From Zizania palustris (Eukaryota; Streptophyta; Magnoliopsida; Poales; Poaceae): a stretch of DNA of 64,000 nt. The notes below the pieces were generated by a model. It saw only the letters and a program-made list of their open reading frames with translations, was not told where the DNA came from and did not search any database. The stretch is from assembly GCA_019279435.1 (NCBI GenBank), contig JAAALK010000287.1, positions 70,063,144 through 70,127,143 of the forward strand. The letters run 5' to 3'. Positions 11,101 through 20,665 of this stretch are shown here, piece after piece; within the stretch, counting starts at the first letter, position 1; each line of letters opens with the position of its first letter. The translations under genes and the position numbers were made by a program.

Positions 11101-11340
11101 AGATACAGACAACAAATTGTATCCCAGGTTCTCAACCAAAGCAACATCTTTGAGAGTGAAATTCGAGTTAATTCTTACCACACCTTTACCTTTCACTCTA
11201 CTCCTTCGATTGTTTCCGAAGGTGATATGTTCCCTTTGCTTGGTTGTGGTGAGGCTGGAGAACCAATTTGCATCTCCGGTCATGTGGCGCGAACAACCGG
11301 AGTCCATGATCCACGTGCCCTCCAAGCCTCGACCTGTCGC
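8173..11340 (-). CDS. pol: Copia-1 pol: protease, integrase, reverse transcriptase, RNase H
   Basis: Open from the codon after the gag TAG (11341-11343) to its own stop, about 1055 residues, in the same frame as gag. There is no ATG at the head, so it is probably made as a gag-pol fusion. Order: protease with the catalytic DSG in WIMDSGCSRHMTG, immediately after the junction; gag-pre-integrase HHCC zinc finger (HRRLGHMSFELL ... CAPC); integrase core with D in HMDTVGP, D in RSDNGTEF and E in NGVVERKNR; reverse transcriptase from about WIFKNKQGEDG to YVDDIIFGG (near 9117-9128); RNase H with YSDADFAG and AEAEY; end TKPLDASRFAYLRGELG. All catalytic residues I could check are present, with no frameshift. 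Products copy the RNA genome and integrate the cDNA in the nucleus. Confidence 0.95.
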   Translation of the reverse strand, partial: ATGRGLEGTWIMDSGCSRHMTGDANWFSSLTTTKQREHITFGNNRRSRVKGKGVVRINSNFTLKDVALVENLGYNLLSVSQLLDEGFEVRFHRDTSQVLNSDGVVVCKIFRVGRVFGADFSESSGSSHCLVAHSTSELWKWHRRLGHMSFELLARLSALGLIRGLPKLKFEKNLVCAPCRHGKMIAASHSPVTTVMTEQPGELLHMDTVGPSRVSSLGGKWYVLVIVDDFSRYSWVFLLASKDEVFSHFRSLALRLFTELPGALKFIRSDNGTEFKNSLFVDFCMEHGIEHQFSAPRVPQQNGVVERKNRTLVEMARTMLDEHRTPRKFWAEAMNTACYISNRIFLRSILNLTSYELRFGRQPKVTHLRVFGCRCFILKRGNLDKFESRSSDGIFLGYTTHGHSYRVYNLETNTVIESCDVTFDESTPSVSSALEQANEHDMEQTLFEDEDPGEFEDEPLLPSTSTPEADPASTTSARGPEATTSTSVILDHSNAQVEGETASRREAPHHVQRMHPPEQIIGELDQRVTRSHAHFTNAAFVASFEPLDVSHALSDSSWINAMHEELENFERNQVWTLVDPPPNVHFIGTKWIFKNKQGEDGTIVRNKARLVAQGFSQLEGIDFTETFAPVARLEAIRILLAFATSRGFKLYQMDVKSAFLNGFIGEDVYVKQPPGFENPKYPHKVLKLHKALYGLKQAPRAWYDRLKSFLLERGYLMGSVDKTLFTLKHGKDFLLVQIYVDDIIFGGSSHALVAEFADTMSREFEMSMMGELTFFLGLQIKQSKQGTFVHQTKYTKDLLKKFDMSDAKPLATPMATSVALDPDEDGEAVDQKEFRSMIGSLLYLTATRPDIHFAVCLCARFQASPRASHRQAVKRILRYLKHTLEFGLWYSSSSSLCLRGYSDADFAGCRIDRKSTSGTCHFLGTSLVCWSSRKQSSVAQSTAEAEYVAAASCCSQILWMVSTLRDFGLDYKSVPLFCDNTSAICIANNPVQHSRTKHIDVRYHFLRDHNEKGDIELQYVDTQHQLADIFTKPLDASRFAYLRGELGICHPYGIL

Positions 11341-13800
11341 CTACACATGATAAGAACGCCTCGATCGCTCAGTGCTGGGGTGAGTAAAATAATGACGAGG
11401 CATCCAGCACTGAGTGACACGAGTAGTAGGCACAGTAAAAGTAGACGGTCTACGCACATAATAATCAGAATGATGCAAAGTGCGAGGTCTACCTACATGC
11501 AAAGAACGCAAAGCATGTCGAGGTCTCCTACTCTGACGAGGTACAAAGCTACTCGCCCGAGGTCTACCACCATATGGAACATGGTGAACACCTCGAGGAG
11601 CAAAACCTCTCCGAGAAGCACGAGGAGCCTCGAAAACAGGACGAGAGTAATACTCAGACTCATGCATACCTAAAGATGGGTAATGCATGTCCTGATAACT
11701 CATCGCCTGAGCACGTCGCTCATCCTTGATGCGACGGAAACAGAAACCAATCAAATGACCCGCCCGCTGACAATAAGAACAATGAAACACTCTTCTGGGG
11801 GCACTCTCATGGGTCACAGGAGCAACTCTCACAGGCTCCTTGGGTTTCTTCAGAGTGGTTTTCTTTGGAGGATTTTTCTTGATAGGAGGTGTGGTTTTCT
11901 TTGGTGGATGGGTAGGCTTTTTGGCTGATGGGGTGTCCAACAGAGCTCTCTCTTTCTCTAGGGTGGTAGGAGAGGTAAAAACAGTTTTGGACTTACTGTC
12001 TGAAGCTATCCTCTCAAAACCCAAACCTAGAGCTACCCCGGCTCTGTCGGCACACAACTTGGTCTTGGCCAAGAGCAAATCCATCCTACCCTTCCCTTCA
12101 GTGCATTTATTTACCACAGAAAGAAGGTATTCATTTTCAGACATGAGGTTTTCAGCTCGCTCTCTAACAGTGCCTAGCTGGTCCTTAAGGGTGATGCAAG
12201 TGTCACAAACAGGTTGCACATCCTTAGAGCTACCGGCCCTCTCCAATCTAGCCTCCAAATCATGAACATGCTTATCACGTAAATTTATGCTATCGCGTAA
12301 TAAAGAGCAGTTCATGCAATCAACATCATGAGGTCTAGAATCCACCTCCAAAAGCTGCTTCTGTGCAGTCTCAAGCTCAGAAAGAGTTTGAGCATGAACA
12401 GAACGCAACTGAGCAAGCTCACTCATGACAACAGAACATGATTCACATTCAGCATCATCAAATTTAGACTTAAGCATGGCATATTCAGTAGAAACAGATT
12501 CTAGCCTAAGTCTAAGGTCTTTTCTTTCTCTAGCGGCTTGCACAAGCAATCTATCCTGACCTAGCACAACTTCATTCAGCTCATCTAATTTGATTAGAAG
12601 CTGGTCAGATGATAGGTTTACCTCAGATGAGTCAAGCTCATCGCCGCTGTGATCGCTGTCGGCCATGAAGCAAAGGCCGGTGAAGTCACGTCCCTTCTTG
12701 TCCTTCTTGTCCTCCTTTCTTGGGGACTCCTCCTCCTCAGAGCTCGACTCCTCAGTTGAGGAAGTGTCGATGTCGCTGAGAGCAGCAACAAAAGCTCTGG
12801 AAGCGGCCTTGGCTACTTTCTTAGCCATCTTGCCGCGCTTGCCCTTCACAAAGGGCTTCCTCTCCTTTTTGTGGAATTTGGGGCGGTCACTCTCATCTCT
12901 CTTCTTGACCTTGGGGCAATTGGCCTTGATGTGAGAGGTGTCGCCACATTCATAGCAGCCACTAAAACCACTTCTCCGCTGATCCCGTCTCTCATGATGA
13001 AAGCGGGTGAACCTCCGGGCAATGAGAGCAAGCTCATCATCAGCTAGAGTATCCACCTGCTCCTTTGTGACGGAGACCAGGGAGGACAAAGCAAAACCAT
13101 CTGCTAGAACACAAGTGCCTGATGTGCTTGGTTCTGCAGTGGTGCCACGGCTAGTGCTAGAAACCAATGCCAATGGCTGTGGCAAAGAGCTTCTGTGCAC
13201 TGCAAGAGATGCCTTGGCAATCTCTGTGGACTTCAGCTTGCTAAAGAGTTCGTCACAGGTCAATGTGTCATAGCCTGTGGACTCCTCAATGCTGGATATC
13301 TTCACCTCCCATATGCTACGGTCAAGAGCATAGAGAAGCTTGATAGCCCTATCGTGATCACTGTAAGCAAGCGTCCCGTTGGATCGCAAGTTACTCACTA
13401 TAGCATCAAAGCGCGAAAACATGGCATCTATAGATTCACCAGGTGCCTGCACAAACAGCTGATACTGTTGGTTGTAGGTGCTTTGGCGCCTGGCCTTAAT
13501 CTGAGTAGAGCCCTCATGATAAATAGTGAGCGTTGTCCAAATTTCCCTAGCAGTCCTAAGGTGCTGCACCCTATCAAACTCACTCCGACTCAAACCAATG
13601 AACAATATGTTCCTTGCCTTCGAGTTGGCAATGTACTGATCTTTTTCGGTTTGAGTGGTGCGGGTATCAGGGATGGAGTATTGTGAGTCCACAATCTCCC
13701 AAATTGCATTTCCTTGGCTTAACAAGTAAGCCTCCATGCGCACCTTCCAGTATGCAAAATCTGTCCCATCGAACAGAGGAATTTTACTGCCTCTATCCAT
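11341..13800 (-). CDS. gag: Copia-1 gag: nucleocapsid polyprotein with coiled coil and two zinc knuckles
   Basis: 819 codons from the ATG at 13800, which lies only 50 bp past the primer-binding site, to TAG. The N-terminus (PLFDGTDFAYWKVRMEAYL) and the following 200 residues are the UBN2/Copia gag domain that builds the virus-like particle. CCHC knuckle 1 is CYECGDTSHIKANC at residues 282-295. Then comes a Lys/Asp/Glu/Ser-rich stretch, a long heptad-like coiled coil (about 395-600) and knuckle 2, CSYCQRAGHLIGFC, at 674-687. The last 130 residues are Arg/Pro-rich. An extended coiled-coil gag with a second knuckle fits the Sirevirus lineage. The terminal TAG is in frame with pol. Confidence 0.95.
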   Translation of the reverse strand: MDRGSKIPLFDGTDFAYWKVRMEAYLLSQGNAIWEIVDSQYSIPDTRTTQTEKDQYIANSKARNILFIGLSRSEFDRVQHLRTAREIWTTLTIYHEGSTQIKARRQSTYNQQYQLFVQAPGESIDAMFSRFDAIVSNLRSNGTLAYSDHDRAIKLLYALDRSIWEVKISSIEESTGYDTLTCDELFSKLKSTEIAKASLAVHRSSLPQPLALVSSTSRGTTAEPSTSGTCVLADGFALSSLVSVTKEQVDTLADDELALIARRFTRFHHERRDQRRSGFSGCYECGDTSHIKANCPKVKKRDESDRPKFHKKERKPFVKGKRGKMAKKVAKAASRAFVAALSDIDTSSTEESSSEEEESPRKEDKKDKKGRDFTGLCFMADSDHSGDELDSSEVNLSSDQLLIKLDELNEVVLGQDRLLVQAARERKDLRLRLESVSTEYAMLKSKFDDAECESCSVVMSELAQLRSVHAQTLSELETAQKQLLEVDSRPHDVDCMNCSLLRDSINLRDKHVHDLEARLERAGSSKDVQPVCDTCITLKDQLGTVRERAENLMSENEYLLSVVNKCTEGKGRMDLLLAKTKLCADRAGVALGLGFERIASDSKSKTVFTSPTTLEKERALLDTPSAKKPTHPPKKTTPPIKKNPPKKTTLKKPKEPVRVAPVTHESAPRRVFHCSYCQRAGHLIGFCFRRIKDERRAQAMSYQDMHYPSLGMHESEYYSRPVFEAPRASRRGFAPRGVHHVPYGGRPRASSFVPRQSRRPRHALRSLHVGRPRTLHHSDYYVRRPSTFTVPTTRVTQCWMPRHYFTHPSTERSRRSYHV

Positions 13801-13850
13801 GTCGCCAACAGATCACAAAACCGGTTAAGGTCAACTGGTGATCTTAACCT

Positions 13851-13862
13851 GCTCTGATACCA
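13851..13862 (-). other. Copia-1 primer-binding site (initiator tRNA-Met)
   Basis: Minus strand TGGTATCAGAGC lies two bases after the LTR end (CCAACA|AT). It is the standard plant Copia site complementary to the 3' end of initiator tRNA-Met. Confidence 0.92.
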
Positions 13863-13864
13863 AT

Positions 13865-15840
13865 TGTTGGACCGGAAACGGCGACCAGAGGGGGGGTGAA
13901 TGGGAGCTTTTAAAATTTCGGGCTAAAAACTTAGCCTTCGGTTCTGTTCTGTCTTCTGCGGAACAGGCTTCGAACACAGCCTTCGAAGGTCTGGTTCGGA
14001 GGTACTTCGACACCTTCGAACACAGGCTTCGGAGAGGCAAAAGTTCGAAGTCAAGAAGACTTCGCTCCACTTACAACCCTCGAAAACCAACTCTGCTAAG
14101 TCAGTGCAGGCTCCGCACACAAGGTGCTTCGAGCAGGCTTCGCACTTCACCCTTCGCAAGAGTGGACAGCCCTCTGAGGACTTCGACCAAGCATTTGGCG
14201 ACAGCAACTGGTGCTGGGCTTCGTACGCGAAGGTCTACACGCACACAACACGGAACACGCTAAGGGCTTCGACACAAGAAGCACTACGGGAAAATATCAG
14301 GGCTTCGCTAGTAAGCAGCGAGGTCTTGCCTCGTGTTACACAGAGCGACAGCACACTGAAAAGCACACTTCGCGGGAAAAACACCCTTCGCCAAGACAGG
14401 CTTCGGTGCACTAAACTAGCGAAGTATGCAAAGCGAGCTCAAGCAAAAAGCACAAGAGAAACAGGGCTTCGCCGCTTGAACAAGGAACACTGAAAAAGAA
14501 CTCAGGATGTATTCAATCGAAGTGTGGCTACAGGAGCTCAACAGTAAATGCTCAAAGTGTTAAATGTTACCTACCGAGCCCCCATATTTATAGCCCACGG
14601 CTTCATCCTAAGGAAGTGACTACTTTACCCCTAGGGTTTACATCCATTTTGTCTCTACAGAACTAAGGGGTACAAAAGGTAGTCCACCTTTATTTTGGAG
14701 GCTTCTCTGTCAGCTGCAGAGGGGACAGTGTCAGTCTTTTTCAGAACAGACAGTGTCAGCCTTTACAGAGTTGACTTCTGGAACCTCCCTTCGCACGCGA
14801 GGGGTGCGGAAGCTTCGGCGAGAAGCCTGCAGCCTGTTGGCCTTCGCTCCGCCGAAGAAGACCTTCGATACAGTGACGGTTTTGAGCCAAAGCCGTCAAA
14901 GCCCTTGGGCCTTCGCACCACCACCTCCGGAGTGGATCACCACGGCTTCGCAGCTACTCCGAGCTCGAACACCGTCCGTCCGTGTACCGAAGCCATGCAT
15001 GGCCGAAGCACCTCAAGACAACCTCACTCCGAAGCCCACCTTCGGAGTACCACCCTTCGAAGTCCCTCCTTCGTCCAAGGCCTTCGCATGAGGCATTCCT
15101 TGAGCACTTCGTCGCAGTGTCTCACCCCGAGCACACTCCTCGACGAGCCTCACCCGGACCATGCCTTCGATGCGCCTCGACTTCTGAGACCTTCGTCGGG
15201 CCACCTTCGAGTGTCTCCCTCCGGAGCACACTTCGAACTCCTTGCCTCCGCAGAGGACTTGGTCCACCAATTCCGAAGCCACTCCATTCGGAGTACCTTC
15301 GAAGTGCCTCACCTCCGAGGACTTTGTCTCGGAGTACCTTCAGCCGGAGCCACGCTCCGCACTCTCTGCCTTCACCTGGCACGCCTCGACCCGAGGACCG
15401 ACCCGGACCACCTTCGCAGCCACCGTGACGGAGCTCCCCGCTCCCCTGGCATCAAGCCACCCGCTTGACCTAAGTTCACCTGGCTCGAACCCTGTCCGTC
15501 GCCTCCGAAGTCCCTGCGCACCACCGACAAGCAGACAAGTGTATCCAGTACTCCGGAGACCTCTCCGGGTTAGCAACCTCCGGCACACACTCCGGTGTAC
15601 CGCCCAAAGTACCGAAGCCATCGGTACGAACCCAGTCATCGCATACTGTCGGACCCCTCCGACAGGTACACTCCGCTGCACAGCTGCAGCAAGCAAACAC
15701 CGAACACACTCCGGTGACACACCTCCGAACACCCTTCGGAGGTACCACCTCCGAAGCCCCTCCGGAGGTACCCTTCGAACAGAGGGTAAAATCCAGTCAA
15801 TCACTCATCACAAAACACCGAAACCACCCTTGGTTTCTCA
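13865..15840 (-). repeat. Copia-1 5' LTR, 1976 bp
   Basis: The 5' partner of 5023-6998. Every motif, and every ORF shadow on both strands, recurs at an offset of exactly 8842 bp. TATA box on the minus strand at 14583-14594, so transcription runs leftward into gag. Palindromes at 15734-15768. Confidence 0.95.
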
Positions 15841-15845
15841 TCTTC

Positions 15846-16780
15846 CATACCAAGTCTCCTATATGAAACGATTTTGGTTTAACCTTCTTATTGTAGGCTT
15901 TAGCTACTCTTTTCTTGTCTACTTCTATGGCCTCTAAAGCCCAGTCTTTTATCGATCACATCCTCCCGATTATCTTTCAGAAGAGCCTCATACTCATCGA
16001 CCGATAAGCCGTCTTGCTTTAACACTCTTAAGGAGCCAAGATCTACCTCTACAGGTAGAACAGCCTCTTGTCCATATACCAACTCATATGGACTGACCTT
16101 GGTGGCACCGTGCTTTGCAATCCTACAAGCCCATAATGCCTCGGAAAGCACTTCATGCCACCTTTTAGGAAACTCCTCAATTTTCTTCTTAATAAGCTTA
16201 ATCACAGTTTTATTACTAGACTCGGCCTGACCATTGGCCTAAGCATAGTAAGGTGAAGAGTTTATCAACTTAACGCCATAGTATTCGGCGAGGTCCCTTA
16301 CTTCTTTAGAGACAAATGAACTACCTTGATCCATAGTAAGAGTTTGAGGGATGCTGAATCTATGTATGATGTGCTTTAAAATAAAATCATGTACCTCATT
16401 GTGAGTCATGTTCTTGAGAGGTACGACCTCGGTCTATTAGGTGAAGTAATCTGTCGCCATTAACATGAATCGATGCCCTTTTGAGGAAGGAGGGTAGATC
16501 TGGCCGATGAAGTCTAAACCCCAACCTCAAAATGGCCATGGCTTGACAATAGGATTGAGTAATGAGGCAGGAGCTAACTGGACGTTTCCAAACTTCTCAC
16601 ATGCCTCACACCCTTTGTAGTACTTGAAGCAATCTTCAGTCATAGTCGGCCAATAAAACCCCGCTCTTTTGAGCATCCAACTCATCTTTTGGGCTGACTG
16701 GTGACTGCTGCAGAGCCCCTCATGGACTTCTCCTGTAGCCACCTGGGACTGCTCATGGTCTAAACACTTCAATAGCACTC
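15846..16780 (-). pseudogene. Gyp-1 integrase (zinc finger and catalytic core)
   Basis: Minus strand. The HHCC zinc finger is at 16527-16778 (HEGLCSSHQSAQKM, then CEACEKFGN). The rve core follows with D in ATDYFT, D in TMDQGSSF and E in GQAESSN. The open stretch 15900-16205 includes EALWACRIAKHGATKVSPYE and LVYGQEAVLP. In-frame stops occur at about 16437 and 16240, at least one a likely CAG-to-TAG change, so no full-length integrase can be made. The frame is cut at 15846 by Copia-1 and its C-terminal tail continues at 5017. Role: strand transfer of the element cDNA. Confidence 0.88.
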
Positions 16781-17207
16781 CGTCAATGGTTCAGCGATAC
16801 AATGTGTCGTCTATCAACACGAATTTGAACGCTTGCCGCCGAACCTTTCGATCAACCCTTCGACTAGGGTCTCTAAAATACTGGACAATTGGGACTCTCC
16901 AATTGCCCTTCCGGGTTTCAGAGGGCTTCATTGGTACACCTTATGAAAAAACCTCTAAAACACTGACTTCGGGGTGCCCCCCGAGCCATTCCAGCTTCTG
17001 CCGAAGCCTGGCCGAAGTGGTCGTTCGGAGTGTGCTGGGCTGGAGCCCTTCGGAGGGTTCCAACCCTAGGGAGCCTTCTCCGTCCTAGGGGCTTTGGACT
17101 ATAGACTCCGGCGTGCCGGATCCCTTGGTGGGCGGGGCACTCCGATCCAAGGGCTCTGGCGTGTGGTGGCCTTCGGCGACCTGAGGGCTTCGACCCGAAG
17201 GGTGCGC
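16781..17207 (-). other. Gyp-1 GC-rich spacer between RNase H and integrase
   Basis: A 0.4-kb CTTCGG-rich stretch separates the RNase H stop at 17208 from the integrase zinc finger. Short ORFs on both strands have no recognisable domain. In the minus orientation it may be a degenerate linker of the polyprotein. I see no other feature. Confidence 0.4.
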
Positions 17208-17804
17208 CTATCCAGCATTACTGGCTTCGGCAGCGAGACCAAACATCGGCTTCTCCAATACAGAAAATTTCCCTCTCCTGACTTGGTAGCCAGATGCTTG
17301 CTGAGCCAAATCATTGGCAACTAAATTGGCCTTTCTTGACACGTGAGATATTTTGAAATCATCAAAAGTAGCAACTATGTCTAGACATTTGTTCAAGTAG
17401 CTATTCAGCAAGCCATTAAAACATTGAGCATTCTTAGCTACTTGTTGTACTACTAATAACAAATCACCATACGCGTGAACATGCTTAGTGCCTATAGACT
17501 CTAGTAGTTCAATACCTAGTAACAAAGCCTCGTATTCGGCTTGGTTATTAGTGGAAGAGAATCCTAGTCTGGCCGAGGTTTCAAAGCGCATACCACTAGG
17601 TGATATGAGAACCACTCCAATACCTTGGCCACTCTTGCAAGCCAAACCATCAAAATATATTTTCCATGGTATTATATCAACTAGAGTAATAGCATCACTC
17701 CAACTAATGTCTATGTGATGATCAACTATAAAGTCGGCCATGACTTGGCCTTTCATCGCCCTTAGGGGCTCGTAGGCCAAATCGTACTCAATCAACGCGT
17801 AAGC
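17208..17804 (-). pseudogene. Gyp-1 RNase H domain
   Basis: 195 codons open after a stop at 17805, in the same frame as RT. The plant Gypsy RNase H signature is visible: IYFDGLACKSGQGIGVVL (catalytic D), NNQAEYEALLLG (catalytic E), then a DLLLVVQQ segment and VSRKANLVANDLAQ toward the end. The stop separating it from RT is TAG in RK*AYAL, where relatives have tryptophan, consistent with TGG-to-TAG. The domain degrades the RNA strand during reverse transcription. Confidence 0.88.
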
Positions 17805-19324
17805 CTATTTTCTGATTCTTCCACTTAGAATCGGCTTCTGTAACATGTGCTTTATAACATCGGTTTGGCAAACTACAACACATGTGGTGGGGAGAAGATA
17901 ATGGCGTAACTTGGTGCACACGTAATAAAGTGATAAACATAATCGCTCCACAAACGCGTACTTGGTTTCGACGTCCAGCAGGCGGCGGCTCAAGAATGTG
18001 ATGATGTACTCCTTTCCCTCTACCTCTTGGGTTAGCACGGCCCCAATTATGCCATCTTCAGCGGCGATGTATAGCCGAAACAGAATCCTGACCTTGGGTG
18101 CTCTCACCACAGGTGGTGATGACAAGCACTCCTTGATCTTCTCAAAAGCACTTTGCTGGCTTGCCCCCCAAGCGAACTCGGCTTTTTTTAGCCAGAGTAT
18201 GGGGGCAAAGGCATCAATCTTGCCAGACAAGTTGGATATAAAGCGACGCAAATAGTTCAACTTGCCTAGCAACTTTTGCACATCCTTCTTGCATGTCGGC
18301 GCTGCAACGTTTCTAATCTTTTCAAGTCTCTTAGGATCAATTTCTATACCTCTCTTATGAATCATGAAACCTAAGAACTTACCCGCCGACACACCAAAAG
18401 CACACTTGAGTGGGTTCATCTTCAACCCGTATTGTTGCATCCTATCGAAAGCAACCTTCAAATCGGCTAAATGGTTTCCCATAGCGTCTGATTTGACCAC
18501 GACATCATCGATGTAAACTTCTAACATGACTCCTAGCAAGTCATGAAAGATCAAGTTCATAGCACGCTGATACGTGGCGCCGGCATTTTTCAACCCAAAA
18601 GTCATGACGACCCATTCGAATAAACCGACAAAACCAGGGCATCGAAAGACAGTCTTATAGACGTCCTCTTCGGCCATAAAGATTTGATTGTAACTGGCAT
18701 TGCCATCAAGAAAACTTAGTACCTTGTGTCCTGAAGCATCGTTGATCAACATGTCGGCTATTGGCATTGGATACTCGTCTTTTGGAGTGGCTCTGTTCAG
18801 ATCCTTGAAATCAATGCATACCCGTTTCTTGCTGCTCCCTTTCTTCTCTACAGGCACAATGTTGGCAACCCATTCCGCGTACCTGCATGGCCTAATAAAT
18901 TCAGCCTTAAGTAGTCATTTCACTTCCTCTTTAACTCGGTCATAGACGACCGAATTAAAGCGGCAGGGAGGCTATTTATAAGGCCTAAACCCAGGCTTGA
19001 TGGGCAGTCGATGCTCCACGAGCTCGCGGCTTAGCCCTGGCATTTCGCTATACTCCCATGTGAAACAATCGGCATACGACCAAAGTAACTTTATTACTTC
19101 AGCCTTTTCATTGGGCTGTAAATGTTGGTTTACAAAAGTTGGCCTTGGGATGCTACCATTACCTATATCGACTTCCTACAAGGGATCGGCCGACGCAAAA
19201 CCTTGCCCTAATTTTTCTACTTCGCTAAAGTCCTCGATGGCTTCGACAATACCGTCTTTATCAGACCGATACTGCTCCACTTGAGACTTTAGCCAATCTA
19301 GATTATTCTTGCTAGACATGACTA
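17805..19324 (-). pseudogene. Gyp-1 reverse transcriptase
   Basis: The main open block is 17805-18857 (350 codons): RVCIDFKDLNRATPKDEYPM, LSFLDGNASYNQ, VVMTFGLKNAGATYQ, the catalytic YIDDVVVKS, and LKMNPLKCAFGVSAGKFLGF. The frame continues N-terminally but is broken by a TGA near 18920 (VKEEVK*LLKAEF), probably from CGA. 18950-19324 is the degenerate protease-RT linker. The motifs place it in the Tat/Athila branch of plant Gypsy elements. Followed by RNase H in the same frame. Confidence 0.9.
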
Positions 19325-20665
19325 CTAATACAAAAATCGCCGTGCTACTCCAGCCGGCTTTACAGACACTGGTACAAACCGTCCTCCGGATACACTAACA
19401 AAGTCATAATCCGAAAGATCTCTACCTGATAGACACTCTACTTTGTTATGGACGGCGTCGACTAATACATCGGCCAATGCTACTTGGGCCGAAGTATCCA
19501 CGGGGATGAATTCTATCTCATCACCGTCCCACTGTATCAGGCACTGGTGTAGAGTAGAAGGGATGCAACAGTTTGCATGAATCCAGTCGCACCCGAGTAA
19601 CACGCTATAGTTACCTTGTAGGTCGACGACGAAGAACGCTGTTGGCAAAGTCTTGTTGCCCACCGTCAACTCCATAGAGAGTACTCCCTTGGCCTCAGAG
19701 CTCTCGCTGTTGAAGCCGTTGAGCATCAAGTTAGTTTTCTTCAGGTCATCTTCGTCCCTACCAAGTTTCTTCAACAATGAATAAGGCATTAGGTTAACAG
19801 TGGCGCTGCCATCGACGAGCATCCGAGAAATTGGCTTCCCATCGATGTGACCCCTGACATAAAGGGGTTTTAGATGGCGAGTCGAGTCCTCGGGCTTCTC
19901 GAAGATGGCGTTGCGTGGATCGAGGTTCAATTGAGCGACCTCAGCCTCGTCCCGTGGTGGTGCAAACTCGGTGGGTAATGTGACGATGTTGATGTCCATC
20001 GCCTGAGGCACGGGCCCCTCAGAGATGGGTGAGTAATCGTCATCGAGCAAGTCATCGTCGTCGTCGCTCGGACTAGGAGCCGGGTTGGTTATCTCAACCG
20101 GCTTCTCCCTCCATACCTGTTTGGTAGCTAGGCGAGGGTGGATCTCTTCGAAGATAGCATTGCGCTGGGCCTCAGCTACCTTCTCGCGTATCTCCTATGC
20201 CCGCAGCCTTTGTAGGTGTCTTTTCTGTGATTTGGACATGCCCGGAGGAGCCCAAGATGGCTGTGGCTTGGTGCATGGAGCTACTGTTTGACTCCTGTTA
20301 ATTCTGGTCGACGTGTGCCCTTCGGCCTCGGGCGCCCTGTGTTCGAAGGGGGCTTCGTTGCGAACCCCGTCGAACGGATCGGCCTTGTTCATCCGATCGA
20401 ACCAAGCTTCGGCGCAGAGCCCGACCGAAGCATGCGGCTTACATCCGTCAGCCCTCGGCAACAGAGTTTTCGGGATTGGGACTTCCTGAGACCCAACTCT
20501 GATAGTTATGGCTTCAGACTCCCTGACTTCAGCCTCCGCGTGCTCGCACCCTTCGGCTTTGCTCTGCAGGGTCCGATTCGGAGGTACCACAGACAACCTG
20601 TGGACGATGCCCCCTCCGCTGCGTCTGTTTGCCCCTGCCATCCATAATACCCCGAAGGAAAACAA
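19325..20665 (-). pseudogene. Gyp-1 aspartic protease and upstream linker
   Basis: The 19325-20050 block has the retropepsin active site MLVDGSATVNLMP and a second conserved block, NYSVLLGCDWIHA, that matches plant Gypsy proteases. It ends RRFLY at 19325. 20051-20665 is in the same frame and is a low-complexity linker rich in Arg, Glu and Ala. A frameshift near 20510-20665 separates this frame from the gag-side linker. Gyp-2 has the corresponding protease at 2539-3233. The enzyme would process the gag-pol polyprotein. Confidence 0.85.

Larger units (their letters stand above)
5023..15840 (-). mobile_element. Copia-1: complete, young Sirevirus-like Ty1/Copia retrotransposon
   Basis: 10,818 bp, minus orientation: 5' LTR 13865-15840, initiator-Met primer-binding site 13851-13862, gag 13800-11341, pol 11340-8173, a 1.2-kb 3' untranslated region with six polypurine tracts, 3' LTR 5023-6998. 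The LTRs are the same length (1976 bp), exactly 8842 bp apart, and showed no difference in the stretches I compared. Perfect TCTTC duplication. The coding order PR-IN-RT-RH is that of Copia. Gag with a coiled coil and two CCHC knuckles, several polypurine tracts and CpG-rich LTR palindromes fit the Sirevirus lineage by family knowledge. It landed in the integrase C-terminus of Gyp-1. Only an in-frame TAG between gag and protease separates the two ORFs. Confidence 0.95.

Noticed and set aside
11323..11325. Start of Copia-1 pol at a TTG codon
   Set aside because: No ATG precedes the protease motif and non-ATG initiation is not supported. The frame simply continues from gag through TAG.
11050..11673. 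207-codon plus-strand ORF in Copia-1
   Set aside because: Antisense shadow of the gag-pol junction coding region, with no domain.
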